NCBI RefSeq assembly: GCF_019797745.1
Contig: NZ_VOSI01000003.1
Span: 310,001 to 374,000 of the forward strand
Reading direction: 5' to 3'
DNA: 64,000 nt
From: Edaphocola aurantiacus
GTDB taxonomy: Bacteria > Bacteroidota > Bacteroidia > Chitinophagales > Chitinophagaceae
Shown here: one piece after another, positions 44,341 to 54,167 of the stretch
How the letters are laid out: each line of letters starts with the position of its first letter
How positions within the stretch are numbered: the first letter of the stretch is position 1
Program-made: the position numbers and the translations under genes
Notes under the pieces: generated by a model
Databases searched by the model: none
Told to the model about the DNA's origin: nothing
The model's input: only the letters and a program-made list of their open reading frames with translations

Positions 44341-47300
44341 CTGAAAAGATTTCTCAAAATATCAAAATATGTGCTGGGTATATTTTTGTCGCTGCTATTG
44401 ATCATAGTAGTGCTCATTAATATTCCCGGAGTACAGAGATATGTGGCAAGAACTGCTGCATCTTACCTCTCCGATCGCCTGCATACCAAAGTATCTATTG
44501 ACGGATTTAGCCTGCGCTTACTGGATAAAGTGACGCTGGACGGGGTGTTCATGGCAGATCAAAAGGGAGATACCCTGTTGTATACACGCCATCTAGAACT
44601 GAATATTACCGATTGGTTTATCTTCAAACAGAAGCCGGTACTGCATTACGTAGGACTGGACGGCGCATTTATCAACCTGCAAAGACCGGTAAATGATTCT
44701 GTATGGAACTACCGCTTCCTCGAAGATGCTTTTGCATCAGAGCAGCCGGCTGCAAAGAAAAAAGATCCCCAACCCATACAGTTCGACCTGAAAAAAGTCC
44801 GGTTAAAAGACATCCGTTTCTCTTCCATCGATAAATGGATCGGGAATGATATGGTCATGGATTTGCAGGAGCTGAACATTAACATGGACGGTGTTGATTT
44901 CGACCGCAAACATATCGGAGTGCAGAGCATTACCGGTACCCGTACCACTTTCGGGTTAAGGGATTATAAGGGTGGCCGCCCCGATAGCCTGCGCCGTCGT
45001 AAAACGGACTACATAGACACTACTGCATTTAATCCTGATAAATGGACCGTAAGCGTTAAGAAGATTGAGCTGAAAGATGCCCGTTATTTCATGGATAATC
45101 CGGATGTGAAAACAGCACCAGCCGGATTGTTTGACGAATGGAAAATGGATGTGCGCAATGTGCAGGTAAACATCACAGATCTTCGGATTAAAGGAGATAC
45201 CCTGCGTGCTAACCTGGAGAATCTTTCTGCTGATGAGCGTTGCGGCCTGAAAATTAAAAAGATGAAAGCCCGCGTAAGGGTTTCCCCGCGCATCTCTGAA
45301 TGTGCCGATCTTTACCTGGAGACGAATAACAGTATCATTCGCGATTACTATGCCATGCATTACAATCGCTTCCCCGACTTTCTCGACTATATTGCTAAAG
45401 TGCGCATGCAGGGCCATTTAAAGGAGGCACATGTCGCTGTTGATGACATCATTTTCTTTGCTCCCGAAATGAAATTGTTTGAGCATATGGAAGTAAAGGT
45501 GAATGGGCAATGCGGTGGCACGGTAGACAACCTTTATGCAAACAATGCTGTACTGAACGATGGCAAGAGCCAGTTGAATGTAGGTAAGTTTACCATGAAT
45601 AACCTGCCGGATGTAGATATTTCTACTATTGTCCTGGAGCAATCTCTGCTGCAGACTTCCGGGGCTAATCTGTATCACTATTTCCCGTTTCTGACAGATA
45701 CCAAAGAGCTGAACTTTATGGCACTGGGCCAGATCAGGGTACCATTCGACTTTAAAGGAACGATTCATGATTTTCGATTCAATGCCGATGCACTTACCGG
45801 CCTGGGTAAAATCCAGACCAATATGGGCATTCAGCAAATCATGAGCCCTGAACCGGTATATGCAGGAACCTTAAACCTTACCCGTTTTAACCTGGGTACT
45901 TTCCTGACACAATCCAGTATTCATGAAGCTGATGGTGCCTTTACATTCAAGGGTAAGCATTTCGATCTGGATAAAATGAGTATCTATACAGAAGGGCAGT
46001 TCAGCCGTTTTGGGTTTGAAGAGTATGTATACACCGGCATGAAAGTAATGGGTGAGGTAACACCTACTTATTTCCAGGGAGTAGCACAGCTCAACGATCC
46101 GAATGCAAAACTGGACTTTGATGGTAAGGTGCAGTTTACGAAGAATATTACGCAGACCGACTTTAAGGCCAATATCGGATATATAGACCTGCAGAAGCTG
46201 CATATCCTTACCGAATCGGTACGGGCACAAGGCTTACTGGAGGGACATTTTACGGGTACGGGTATTGAAAACTTTACCGGTGCAGCAGTATTGCAGCAGA
46301 TGAAGATCTTCCGCGATTCTACCGTTCTCGATATTGATTCCATCTACCTGCGTTCTGCTATAGAGGATGGTCAAAAGTATCTTTATGCCGGAACCAATAA
46401 TGTGAACGCCCGCATCTGGGGTAATTATAAATTATTTGATCTTCCCGGCGCAGTGCAACATGTACTGTCCAACTACCTGCCTACTTATTTTGATGCACCC
46501 GCTGTATATAACCGGAATCAGCTGATCCATTTTGATATGCAGACCGAAGATATTTCCGATCTGCTGTCGATTTTTAACCGTGATCTGTCTTTGCCTCAGG
46601 GCGGAACGGTACAGGGTACACTAAATACACAGAATGACCAGCTGGTGCTTCAGGCCTCATTGCCCAAAGTCGTTTTTGACGGAATTGTGCTGGATACCAT
46701 TCTGGTTAATGGTCAGGGAGATTATAAAGACCTGTCTGTAAATGCCGATGTAACACAGATCGGAGCAGGGAGCAATGTGTTTTTACGTAACCTGAGCCTG
46801 GACTCCAAATGGTACCGCGACTCCCTGGAGTTCAATATGACGACCTCTACGTTTGAAGAATTGGGTACCGCCAAATTGAGAGGAAAGGGATTTTTACAAG
46901 ATGATCGCTTTACACTGAATATCCTGCCTTCGCAGTTTTTCCTGAACAATAATAAATGGAATATTGCTTCCGGTAACCGTATCGTGTATGAAAACGGAGC
47001 ACTGGATATAGAGAACCTATCCATCAGCTCCGGTAACCAGCAGATTTATATCAGCAAAAATGATGTAGAGCATAATACCGCATATATTGACCTTAAAAAC
47101 CTCTCTCATGCGCCACTGGCGCGCCTTCTGGATGTTGAGGACATGATCAGAGGAGGTACAATTAATGGCGGTATCCAGATCCGTTCTTTATGGAGCAATC
47201 AGAAAATTGATTTCAATCTCTATTCCAACGACACCCGTTTCAATGATGATACACTTCAGAAAATATCCCTGCAGGGTAACTATGATGTGGCCGATGGGGT

Positions 47301-49149
47301 AGTAGAGCTCTTATCGAATACAGGTGTATCTGCCGCAGGTGGGAGTGCAACACTCAGCGGGCGCTTCTCGCTTGATACCAATTCCGTACAATCTATTGAC
47401 GGAGTATTGAATTTTAATAATGCACAGCTTTCCTGGCTTAGTCCTTTTCTGAGGGGTTTTGTCAATAACCTCAATGGTAAAGTAAATGGCGCGGTTACAA
47501 TCAGTGGCAATGCAGCACACCCGCTCACCCTGGGACAATTATCACTGAAAGAGGTTGTGGTGCGCCCGGAAATAAACGGGGAAACATATACGGTAGATGA
47601 TGCTGTTATTGCTGTCAATGAAAATACCATTGAGATTGGTACCATGTTTATCAAAGACCAGGATAAGAACATGGGGCGCATTACCGGTAATATCACGCAT
47701 AATAAGCTGAAGTCTTTCCTGCTGAATATAGAGATGAACAGTGATAAGCTGCGGGTACTGAACCTGAATCGTATGGAAGGGGAGCGCTTTTATGGTACTG
47801 TATTTGCAAAGACGCGAGCCCGTATATTCGGACCGGCTCAGAACCTGAATGTCGTGATCTCTGCTATACCGCTTGAGCAGTCCAACCTCATTATTCCGAT
47901 CGATTTTTCCAGCGATCTGGGTGAGTATAACTTTATCCGCTTCAAAAAACCGGAAACAGATGTAGCGCAGCAAAAGAAAAAGCTGAAACTGTCCAATAAA
48001 TATAATGTGCGCATTGATGCGACCATAAACAATAACCTTGTCAGCACCATTATTCTCGATCCTAAAACAGGAGATCAGCTGATCTCTAAAGGCACCGGTA
48101 ACATCGTGCTGGAAATACCGTCTGATGGTGATATACGCCTGAATGGTATTTACAAAATAGATGAGGGGACATATAATTTCGCGTTCCGTAAGATGCAGAT
48201 TCTGAATTACAACAGGCTTTTCTCTATCGCACAGGGTAGTACCATCGTCTGGAACGGAGATCTTTATGATGCCCACCTCGATGTAACCGGGGTGACCACT
48301 GTTAAAGCCAGGCTGTATGACCTGATCAGTAATGAGATCAACCGCATCAATCTTTCCAACCAGGAAATCAGGGATGCACAACTTGCCCAGATGGTGAATG
48401 TGCGCCTGAATGCATCAGGTACCCTGCAGAACCCGGAGGTGAATTTTAAAATAGAACTTTCAGAAAACCGCTCTATCGGTACCTATGCCTACCAGAAGCT
48501 GGAGCGGATTAATAATGATGAAAAGCAGTTACTGAACCAGGTAGCTTCATTGCTGTTGCTCGACCAGTTTGCACCGCCGGAAGGATTTATGAACAATACC
48601 GCTGCGGTTTCTTCGGGTACGATCAATAACATGACCGATATCTTCTCTTCAGTAGCCTCTTCGCAGTTGACCAATATGGCCAATAAACTGTTTAAGGTAC
48701 AGGATCTGCATGTGGGTGTAGGGTATAAAAACTATAACCTGAGCAACAGCAGCGACCCCACTTCATTATCTTATCTGAATCGTAATGAGGCCAAACTGAA
48801 TGTGCGTAAGAACTTCCTCAATAACCGCCTTTTTGTAGATGTAGGTGGTGTCTATGACTGGGGCAGACCGGCTACAGCTGGTGCCAAAGCTTACTCCTCC
48901 AATCTGGCCGGAGACTTCAGGGTGCAATACCTGATTACGCCCGATGGACATATTCGCTTCAATATTTTCCGTACCAGCAATTACGATGCCTTATTCCAGC
49001 AGAATATAGCGCGGCAGGGCGTAGGAATCTCGTACCGTAAATCATTCAGCAATCTTAAAGACCTGTTCACCCGGGCGCAAATGACCATAGCAGATTCTAT
49101 AGCAGAACCGGTTAAGGAGGTGCTTGTAGATACCCCGGTCAAACAATAA
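44341..49149 (+). CDS. tamB: TamB-like translocation/assembly protein (DUF490), probable CTG start
   Basis: Very long envelope protein (1602 residues from 44341). It has an N-terminal anchor helix, long stretches of repeated amphipathic beta strands (bridge-like, rich in N/D and alternating hydrophobics), and a C-terminal DUF490 domain at ~1180-1570 with FAKTRARIFGPAQNLNVVIS and ASGTLQNPEVNFKIELSE. TamB proteins span the periplasm and move lipids or help insert outer-membrane proteins; Bacteroidota forms often lack an adjacent TamA, and none is seen here. No ATG is available: an in-frame TAA lies at 44329. CTG 44341 gives the basic KRFLKISKY tip expected before the anchor; GTG 44371 would remove it. 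Confidence 0.85.
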   Translation: MKRFLKISKYVLGIFLSLLLIIVVLINIPGVQRYVARTAASYLSDRLHTKVSIDGFSLRLLDKVTLDGVFMADQKGDTLLYTRHLELNITDWFIFKQKPVLHYVGLDGAFINLQRPVNDSVWNYRFLEDAFASEQPAAKKKDPQPIQFDLKKVRLKDIRFSSIDKWIGNDMVMDLQELNINMDGVDFDRKHIGVQSITGTRTTFGLRDYKGGRPDSLRRRKTDYIDTTAFNPDKWTVSVKKIELKDARYFMDNPDVKTAPAGLFDEWKMDVRNVQVNITDLRIKGDTLRANLENLSADERCGLKIKKMKARVRVSPRISECADLYLETNNSIIRDYYAMHYNRFPDFLDYIAKVRMQGHLKEAHVAVDDIIFFAPEMKLFEHMEVKVNGQCGGTVDNLYANNAVLNDGKSQLNVGKFTMNNLPDVDISTIVLEQSLLQTSGANLYHYFPFLTDTKELNFMALGQIRVPFDFKGTIHDFRFNADALTGLGKIQTNMGIQQIMSPEPVYAGTLNLTRFNLGTFLTQSSIHEADGAFTFKGKHFDLDKMSIYTEGQFSRFGFEEYVYTGMKVMGEVTPTYFQGVAQLNDPNAKLDFDGKVQFTKNITQTDFKANIGYIDLQKLHILTESVRAQGLLEGHFTGTGIENFTGAAVLQQMKIFRDSTVLDIDSIYLRSAIEDGQKYLYAGTNNVNARIWGNYKLFDLPGAVQHVLSNYLPTYFDAPAVYNRNQLIHFDMQTEDISDLLSIFNRDLSLPQGGTVQGTLNTQNDQLVLQASLPKVVFDGIVLDTILVNGQGDYKDLSVNADVTQIGAGSNVFLRNLSLDSKWYRDSLEFNMTTSTFEELGTAKLRGKGFLQDDRFTLNILPSQFFLNNNKWNIASGNRIVYENGALDIENLSISSGNQQIYISKNDVEHNTAYIDLKNLSHAPLARLLDVEDMIRGGTINGGIQIRSLWSNQKIDFNLYSNDTRFNDDTLQKISLQGNYDVADGVVELLSNTGVSAAGGSATLSGRFSLDTNSVQSIDGVLNFNNAQLSWLSPFLRGFVNNLNGKVNGAVTISGNAAHPLTLGQLSLKEVVVRPEINGETYTVDDAVIAVNENTIEIGTMFIKDQDKNMGRITGNITHNKLKSFLLNIEMNSDKLRVLNLNRMEGERFYGTVFAKTRARIFGPAQNLNVVISAIPLEQSNLIIPIDFSSDLGEYNFIRFKKPETDVAQQKKKLKLSNKYNVRIDATINNNLVSTIILDPKTGDQLISKGTGNIVLEIPSDGDIRLNGIYKIDEGTYNFAFRKMQILNYNRLFSIAQGSTIVWNGDLYDAHLDVTGVTTVKARLYDLISNEINRINLSNQEIRDAQLAQMVNVRLNASGTLQNPEVNFKIELSENRSIGTYAYQKLERINNDEKQLLNQVASLLLLDQFAPPEGFMNNTAAVSSGTINNMTDIFSSVASSQLTNMANKLFKVQDLHVGVGYKNYNLSNSSDPTSLSYLNRNEAKLNVRKNFLNNRLFVDVGGVYDWGRPATAGAKAYSSNLAGDFRVQYLITPDGHIRFNIFRTSNYDALFQQNIARQGVGISYRKSFSNLKDLFTRAQMTIADSIAEPVKEVLVDTPVKQ

Positions 49150-49176
49150 TTTGTTCATATAAACAATCAATCATAA

Positions 49177-49186
49177 TATTGCGATA
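49177..49186. promoter_or_regulatory. Candidate ArsR operator motif (TATTGCGATA)
   Basis: TATTGCGATA, 14 bp before the ArsR ATG, part of an imperfect palindrome ATC-N2-AATATT-N2-GAT (49170-49185). The reverse complement TATCGCAATA occurs at 49550-49559 after the gene. Confidence 0.5.
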
Positions 49187-49199
49187 GAAACTGAGGGTT

Positions 49200-49529
49200 A
49201 TGGGTATTACTAAAACAGAGATATTTACACCGGAACAGAACAGGCTGGCTACATTGTTGAAAGCATTAGCGCACCCTGCACGTATTGCAATCCTGCAGCA
49301 TATTATACGCCAGGAAGCGTGTATCTGCAACGATCTTGTTGAGGAGTTGGGTTTAGCTCAGGCAACCATTTCACAACACCTTAAAGAATTAAAAGCCATC
49401 GGTATTATTAAAGGAACACTTGAAGGAACAAGTATTTGCTACTGTGTAAACAGCCTTGTCTGGAATGATATACGAAAAGAGCTTGCAGGCTTCTTCATAG
49501 AATGGAGTGGTACAGAACAATGCTGCTAG
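49200..49529 (+). CDS. ArsR/SmtB-family regulator with CxC motif
   Basis: 109-residue winged-helix repressor. Pattern: [20 protein letters not shown], then [20 protein letters not shown] with C41 and C43 in the ELCVCDL-like position used by arsenite sensors, the recognition helix [19 protein letters not shown] and the wing. It also has C-Y-C in the wing and ends in Cys-Cys. The last two codons and the stop form the 5' part of a terminator hairpin. Likely metal(loid)-responsive and self-repressing; the methyltransferase at 49693 may be its target (inference). Confidence 0.88.
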   Translation: MGITKTEIFTPEQNRLATLLKALAHPARIAILQHIIRQEACICNDLVEELGLAQATISQHLKELKAIGIIKGTLEGTSICYCVNSLVWNDIRKELAGFFIEWSGTEQCC

Positions 49530-49538
49530 CATTTTTTT
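49519..49538 (+). terminator. Terminator overlapping the ArsR stop codon
   Basis: 6-bp stem AATGCT / AGCATT with a 3-nt loop, then a T-run. The stem covers the terminal Cys-Cys-stop codons. Confidence 0.75.
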
Positions 49539-49549
49539 GTTTTATTATT

Positions 49550-49576
49550 TATCGCAATAATGCAATGTTGCAATTG
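49550..49576. promoter_or_regulatory. Candidate second ArsR site (GCAAT repeats)
   Basis: TATCGCAATA followed by two further GCAAT copies (three GCAAT cores within 25 bp). The first decamer is the reverse complement of the motif at 49177-49186. Confidence 0.45.
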
Positions 49577-49661
49577 ATCATTTCTGATCCAAAAATTTAA
49601 ATTTACTACACAATTCCGTTTATTTCTGACTGATAAATGAACTAATTAGCAATTAGTGTTA

Positions 49662-49669
49662 TACATTTG
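49662..49669 (+). promoter_or_regulatory. -7 element of the methyltransferase gene
   Basis: TACATTTG, fits TAnnTTTG, 23 bp before ATG 49693. Confidence 0.55.
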
Positions 49670-49692
49670 TAACAAGTTTTTAACATTATTTT

Positions 49693-50313
49693 ATGGAATC
49701 ATTCGATCGGAAAGCCCATTGGGAAAAAATATACCACACCAAGCCCTTAGAACAGGTGAGCTGGTATCAGCCGATACCGGTAACCTCCCTGGAGTTCATT
49801 AATGAGCTGGAAGTGCCGCTGGATGCCCGTATTATTGATATAGGAGGCGGTGATAGTTTCCTGGCAGAGCATTTACTGGATTTAGGTTATGAAGATATTA
49901 CCGTATTGGATATTTCCGAACAGGCGATTCAACGGGCAAAGGAGCGGCTGGAACATAGAGCAGACCAGGTGAAATGGATTGTCAGTGACATACTGGATTT
50001 TGTACCCGGCAGGCAATATGACCTTTGGCATGATCGTGCCGCTTTTCACTTCCTGATCGATGATGAAGATGTAAAACGATATGTACAGATTGTCAATGAT
50101 GGACTGGCTGTAACCGGTAATGTGCTGATCGGAACATTTGCCCTGGATGGCCCGGCCAAGTGCAGTGGTATAGACATAAGACAATACTCAGAAGAGACAT
50201 TGAACAATTGCCTGAAAGCTGATTTCGAACAGGTCAAAAGCCGTTCGGTACATCATCCTACGCCATTCGATACATTGCAGCATTTTGTATTCAGCTGCTT
50301 CAGAAAAAGATAA
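49693..50313 (+). CDS. Class I SAM-dependent methyltransferase
   Basis: 206 residues. SAM motif I is ARIIDIGGGDSFLAEHLLDL; then ITVLDISEQAIQRAKERL, the WHDRAAFHFLIDDEDVKRYV stretch and the family ending HPTPFDTLQHFVFSCFRKR. This ending marks a group related to thiopurine/tellurite-type methyltransferases, often annotated only as methyltransferase. It lies 163 bp after an ArsR-type gene with its own -7 box. Substrate unknown; metalloid methylation is possible but unsupported. Confidence 0.85.
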   Translation: MESFDRKAHWEKIYHTKPLEQVSWYQPIPVTSLEFINELEVPLDARIIDIGGGDSFLAEHLLDLGYEDITVLDISEQAIQRAKERLEHRADQVKWIVSDILDFVPGRQYDLWHDRAAFHFLIDDEDVKRYVQIVNDGLAVTGNVLIGTFALDGPAKCSGIDIRQYSEETLNNCLKADFEQVKSRSVHHPTPFDTLQHFVFSCFRKR

Positions 50314-50332
50314 TTTAATGAATGGTTTTATA

Positions 50333-50370
50333 AAAGAATAGGGATCGGCTTAAGCCGATCCCTATTCTTT
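50333..50370. terminator. Bidirectional terminator between the methyltransferase gene and leuS
   Basis: Perfect 38-nt palindrome (core GGGATCGGCTTAAGCCGATCC) without extra loop bases, flanked by T's on both strands; convergent genes. Confidence 0.93.
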
Positions 50371-50392
50371 TTATCTTGATTTGCTACACAGA

Positions 50393-53194
50393 CTATACAA
50401 TCACATTGATCATACGGCCCTTTACAAAAATGATCTTTTTATGAGGCTTACCCTCCATCCATTTTTGTACAACCTCGTTAGCCAGTACTTCTTTTTCGAT
50501 ATCGTCCTGTGCCGCTTCCATGGCAAACTCCATATTTGTACGGTGTTTTCCGTTGATGGCAACAGGGTATAACTTACTGCTTTCTATCAGGTATTGTTCA
50601 TCATATACCGGGAAGGCAGCATGTGCAATGCTGTATTCATTACCCAGTTTATGCCACAGCTCTTCTGCCAGATGCGGTGCAAATGGGGCCAGCAGGCATA
50701 CCAGCGGCTCCAGCACGGCTTTCTTATGGCATTTCAGATCATGCAGTTCGTTTGTCACGATCATAAACTGGCTTACCGTAGTATTGAAAGAGAATTTTTC
50801 AATATCATCAGATACCTTTTTGATCGTTTTATGCAGTGCTTTAAGCTCCTCTTTTGTAGCGTCCTCATCGGTTACCAGCCATTGCTCCGTCTGTTCGTCG
50901 AAGAATAATCTCCACAGTTTTTTCAGGAAGCGATGTACACCTTCAATACCTTTAGTATCCCAGGGTTTACTCATTTCAATAGGTCCCAGGAACATTTCGT
51001 AAAGACGGAAGGTATCTGCACCATATTGTGACACGATCTCATCCGGATTCACGACATTGTATTTCGATTTGGACATTTTTTCCACCTCGCTGCCGCAGAT
51101 ATATTTACCATCTTCCAGGATAAAGGTCGCATCAGCATACTCAGCTCTCCAGTTTTTGAAGGCTTCCATATCCAGTTCTGTACCATCTACCATACTTACA
51201 TCCACATGCAGTGCATTGGTAGTATATTCATTTTTCAATCCACTGGATACAAACTGATTTGTACCGGCAACGCGGTATACAAACCTGGAGCTACCCTGGA
51301 TCATACCCTGGTTGAGCAATTTTCTGAATGGCTCATCGAAAGTGATGAAGCCCAGATCGTGTAATGCTTTAGTCCAGAAACGGCTGTACAGCAGATGTCC
51401 TACAGCATGTTCTGTACCACCCACGTACAGGTCAACCTGGTTCCAGTACTGTGCCAGTTCCGGTTGTACGAACAGGTGTTCGTTATTCGGATCCATATAG
51501 CGCAGGAAGTACCATGAAGAACCGGCATAACCAGGCATGGTATTGGTTTCGCGGCGCAATACTTCTCCTTTATTATTCGTAACATTTACGAAACTGTCGA
51601 TATTAGCCAGAGGACCCTCACCGTTAGGACCCGGTTTGTACGTATCCACATGCGGCAATAATACCGGCAGGCTGCGGTCGGCTTCTTTCAGATCCAGTGC
51701 AGGCTCATCGATGGTATACGGAATATTGTTTTTGTATACGATAGGGAAGGGCTCACCCCAGTAGCGCTGGCGGCTGAAACCGGCATCACGCAAACGGAAA
51801 TTGGTTGTGCGACGGCCGATATTGCTTTCTTCTACTGATTTCAATACTGCTTGTGTAGCATCAGCAATGCTCATACCACTTACAAATTCACTGTTCTCAA
51901 TCGTTACATTCTTATCTGTATAGGCTTTCTCACCGGTAAAGTGTGTGCCGAAGATATTGGTAATCTCAATATTGAAATGCTGTGCAAAGGCAAAGTCACG
52001 CTCATCACCAGATGGTACTGCCATGATTGCACCGGTACCGTAACCGGCCAGCACATATTCAGAAATCCATACAGGGATCAGCTTTTTGCTCAGCGGATGG
52101 ATAGCATAAGCACCGGTAAAGCAACCACTGATTTTTTTCTCTGCTATACGCTCACGTTCAGAACGGCTCTTAACGTATGCAATATAGGTCTCCACAGCCG
52201 CTTTTTGCTCTTCAGTAGTAATGGACAATACCAGCTCATGTTCTGGCGCCAGTACCATGAAGTCCACACCAAAAATAGTATCCGGTCTGGTTGTAAATAC
52301 CTCGATCTGTGCATCACTATTATCTATGCCAAACGTAATCTGTGCACCCTCATTCTTACCGATCCAGTTGCGTTGCATTTCCTTCATCGCTTCGCTCCAT
52401 TCCAGTTTATCCAGGCTGTGCAGCAGGTTGTCTGCATAAGAAGTGATGCGCAGGAACCACTGACGCATTTTACGTTTTTCAACCGGATGGCCACCGCGCT
52501 CTGATACACCATTGACTACTTCGTCATTGGCCAGCACCGTTGCCAGGGCTTCACACCACCATACTTCAGCATGGTCGAGATAAGCCAGGCGGTACTGCAT
52601 CAGCACATTGCGCTGGGTCGTTTCATCATAAGATGCCCACTCTGCAGCCGTGAACTGTACGGTACCTTTAGGTGCAGGATACTGTGCATTACCCTCTGCT
52701 TCGAAGATCGCGATCAGTGCTGCAATAGGTGCCGCTTTTCCCGTTGCGGTATTATACCAGCTATGGAATAATTGGGTAAAGATCCATTGTGTCCATTTGT
52801 AATATTTAGGATCGCAGGTCTGTACCTCACGACTCCAGTCATAGCTGAATCCGATATTGTCCAGTTGCTCCTTGTAACGGGCAATGTTTTTTTCTGTAGT
52901 TACCGCAGGGTGCTGACCCGTATCCAGTGCATATTGCTCTGCCGGTAAACCAAAGGCATCAAAGCCCATAGGGTGCAGTACATTATAGCCCTGCATTCTT
53001 TTAAAACGGGAATATATATCAGAAGCAATATACCCTAATGGGTGACCCACATGCAGGCCCGCACCGCTTGGGTAGGGAAACATGTCGAGTACATAATGCT
53101 TCGGCTTATCAATATCATTGGATACAGCATAGGTGTTCTGATCTTTCCAGTACTGTTTCCATTTTTGTTCTATTTCTGAAAAATTATATTTCAT
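50393..53194 (-). CDS. leuS: Leucyl-tRNA synthetase
   Basis: Class I synthetase, 933 residues. HIGH signature as HVGHPLGYIASDIYSR and KMSKS as KMSKSKYNVVNPDEIVSQYG; NVLHPMGFDAFGLPAEQYA and GAIMAVPSGDERDFAFA (editing domain threonine/aspartate loop) are also present. The start is ATG 53192-53194 (MKYNFSEIEQKWKQYW); a longer in-frame form to 53239 overlaps the promoter. The minus-strand -7 element at 53237 gives a leader of about 37 nt. No leucine leader peptide or T-box was seen. Confidence 0.97.
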   Translation of the reverse strand: MKYNFSEIEQKWKQYWKDQNTYAVSNDIDKPKHYVLDMFPYPSGAGLHVGHPLGYIASDIYSRFKRMQGYNVLHPMGFDAFGLPAEQYALDTGQHPAVTTEKNIARYKEQLDNIGFSYDWSREVQTCDPKYYKWTQWIFTQLFHSWYNTATGKAAPIAALIAIFEAEGNAQYPAPKGTVQFTAAEWASYDETTQRNVLMQYRLAYLDHAEVWWCEALATVLANDEVVNGVSERGGHPVEKRKMRQWFLRITSYADNLLHSLDKLEWSEAMKEMQRNWIGKNEGAQITFGIDNSDAQIEVFTTRPDTIFGVDFMVLAPEHELVLSITTEEQKAAVETYIAYVKSRSERERIAEKKISGCFTGAYAIHPLSKKLIPVWISEYVLAGYGTGAIMAVPSGDERDFAFAQHFNIEITNIFGTHFTGEKAYTDKNVTIENSEFVSGMSIADATQAVLKSVEESNIGRRTTNFRLRDAGFSRQRYWGEPFPIVYKNNIPYTIDEPALDLKEADRSLPVLLPHVDTYKPGPNGEGPLANIDSFVNVTNNKGEVLRRETNTMPGYAGSSWYFLRYMDPNNEHLFVQPELAQYWNQVDLYVGGTEHAVGHLLYSRFWTKALHDLGFITFDEPFRKLLNQGMIQGSSRFVYRVAGTNQFVSSGLKNEYTTNALHVDVSMVDGTELDMEAFKNWRAEYADATFILEDGKYICGSEVEKMSKSKYNVVNPDEIVSQYGADTFRLYEMFLGPIEMSKPWDTKGIEGVHRFLKKLWRLFFDEQTEQWLVTDEDATKEELKALHKTIKKVSDDIEKFSFNTTVSQFMIVTNELHDLKCHKKAVLEPLVCLLAPFAPHLAEELWHKLGNEYSIAHAAFPVYDEQYLIESSKLYPVAINGKHRTNMEFAMEAAQDDIEKEVLANEVVQKWMEGKPHKKIIFVKGRMINVIV

Positions 53195-53236
53195 CTTTAA
53201 AGTATATATCGTATTCTGTTTGCTGAAAAATAATCG

Positions 53237-53244
53237 CAAAAGTA
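53237..53244 (-). promoter_or_regulatory. -7 element of the leuS promoter
   Basis: Minus-strand TACTTTTG (TAnnTTTG). Confidence 0.6.
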
Positions 53245-53289
53245 AGCATTCGCGGGCATTTATCCATCCGGTAATCCTGCGTAAAATAA

Positions 53290-53327
53290 ATCAGCGTGTA
53301 CCTTATGAATGAAGGATACACGCTGAT
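53290..53327 (-). terminator. Terminator after the porin-like gene
   Basis: 11-bp perfect arms ATCAGCGTGTA / TACACGCTGAT extended by CCTT/AAGG; the minus strand continues with TTATTTTA. Confidence 0.8.
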
Positions 53328-53353
53328 AATATGGTTATGAGTTGATTACCTGA

Positions 53354-54052
53354 TTAATAGAATCTGCCCGGCATTTTGCGACCCAGTACAAATCCTGCAC
53401 TGATACCGAACATCGCCCCGTTTCTATAGCCCATTCCGTCGATTACAGAAGTATTGGCAAAGCCAGTGCCGTAGAACATTTTAAGTTGCAGTCCCATCTG
53501 GAACTGGTATCCGAATGCTGCATACATACCATAGTCCAGAGGTTTCATTTCCTGTGAGGTGCCACTTTTAAAATTGATCGGTTCATCAATTGTTGTGGTC
53601 ATCGCAATTGGCTTCTTAATGGTAATGTCGCCGCTTTTTCTTCCGGAGAAAGAATAAGATACATATGGGCTTACATGCACAAATAATTTGCCTTTGTATT
53701 GTCCCACTTCCCAGCTGTATTTCAGATTGATCGGCAGCTCTGCATTATTTACAGAGAAGCGCATATCTACTGCGGAGTTATCATTGTTCTCAACCTGGTG
53801 TCTGTTCTTAGAATTATAAAACAGGCCTGGTTCAAAAGAAAACCCTTTGCTACCGATAGGAATGTCGAATGAAAATCCTCCGCGTACGCCCATACTCCAA
53901 TCATAATTGGTTGTATTTCTCATACCGTTTTCAGTAGTATAGCCTGTAGGCTTGGTCAGTAAAAAACCGAATTCCGGAGTTACGGTTACCTGTGCCTGTG
54001 TCTGTAATGTAATACCTGCTGCTGCAGTCAGTAATAATAAACGTTTCTTCAT
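53354..54052 (-). CDS. Outer-membrane beta-barrel (porin-like, PorT-type) protein
   Basis: 232 residues. Signal peptide MKKRLLLLTAAAGITLQTQA followed by a series of beta strands typical of eight-stranded barrels (VTPEFGFLLTKPTGY, SMGVRGGFSFDIPIGSKGFS, FEPGLFYNSKNRHQ, LPINLKYSWEVG) and a closing FGISAGFVLGRK strand. Same family as the gene at 56738 (shared FEPGLFYN/LEPGVFYS segment). Start ATG 54050-54052; a longer frame to 54139 crosses the -7 box at 54105. Surface role unknown. Confidence 0.8.
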   Translation of the reverse strand: MKKRLLLLTAAAGITLQTQAQVTVTPEFGFLLTKPTGYTTENGMRNTTNYDWSMGVRGGFSFDIPIGSKGFSFEPGLFYNSKNRHQVENNDNSAVDMRFSVNNAELPINLKYSWEVGQYKGKLFVHVSPYVSYSFSGRKSGDITIKKPIAMTTTIDEPINFKSGTSQEMKPLDYGMYAAFGYQFQMGLQLKMFYGTGFANTSVIDGMGYRNGAMFGISAGFVLGRKMPGRFY

Positions 54053-54104
54053 GTACGTATGTTGTAATAAATACGATATGCCTTCCCGGTTTTCGGGATC
54101 ATTA

Positions 54105-54112
54105 CAAAGGTA
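54105..54112 (-). promoter_or_regulatory. -7 element of the porin-like gene
   Basis: Minus-strand TACCTTTG, exact TAnnTTTG, 52 bp before the ATG. Confidence 0.6.
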
Positions 54113-54167
54113 TAAACTTATGTGAAAAAAAGAAATCAATTTTCAATTGTCTGCAAAAGAACCTTTG

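Noticed and set aside
47542-48381. Long minus-strand frame inside the TamB-like gene
   Set aside because: Antisense shadow of a well-supported coding frame; no family resemblance and no promoter.
53195-53300. Leucine leader peptide or T-box before leuS
   Set aside because: The predicted leader is about 37 nt, with no Leu codon run and no T-box sequence.
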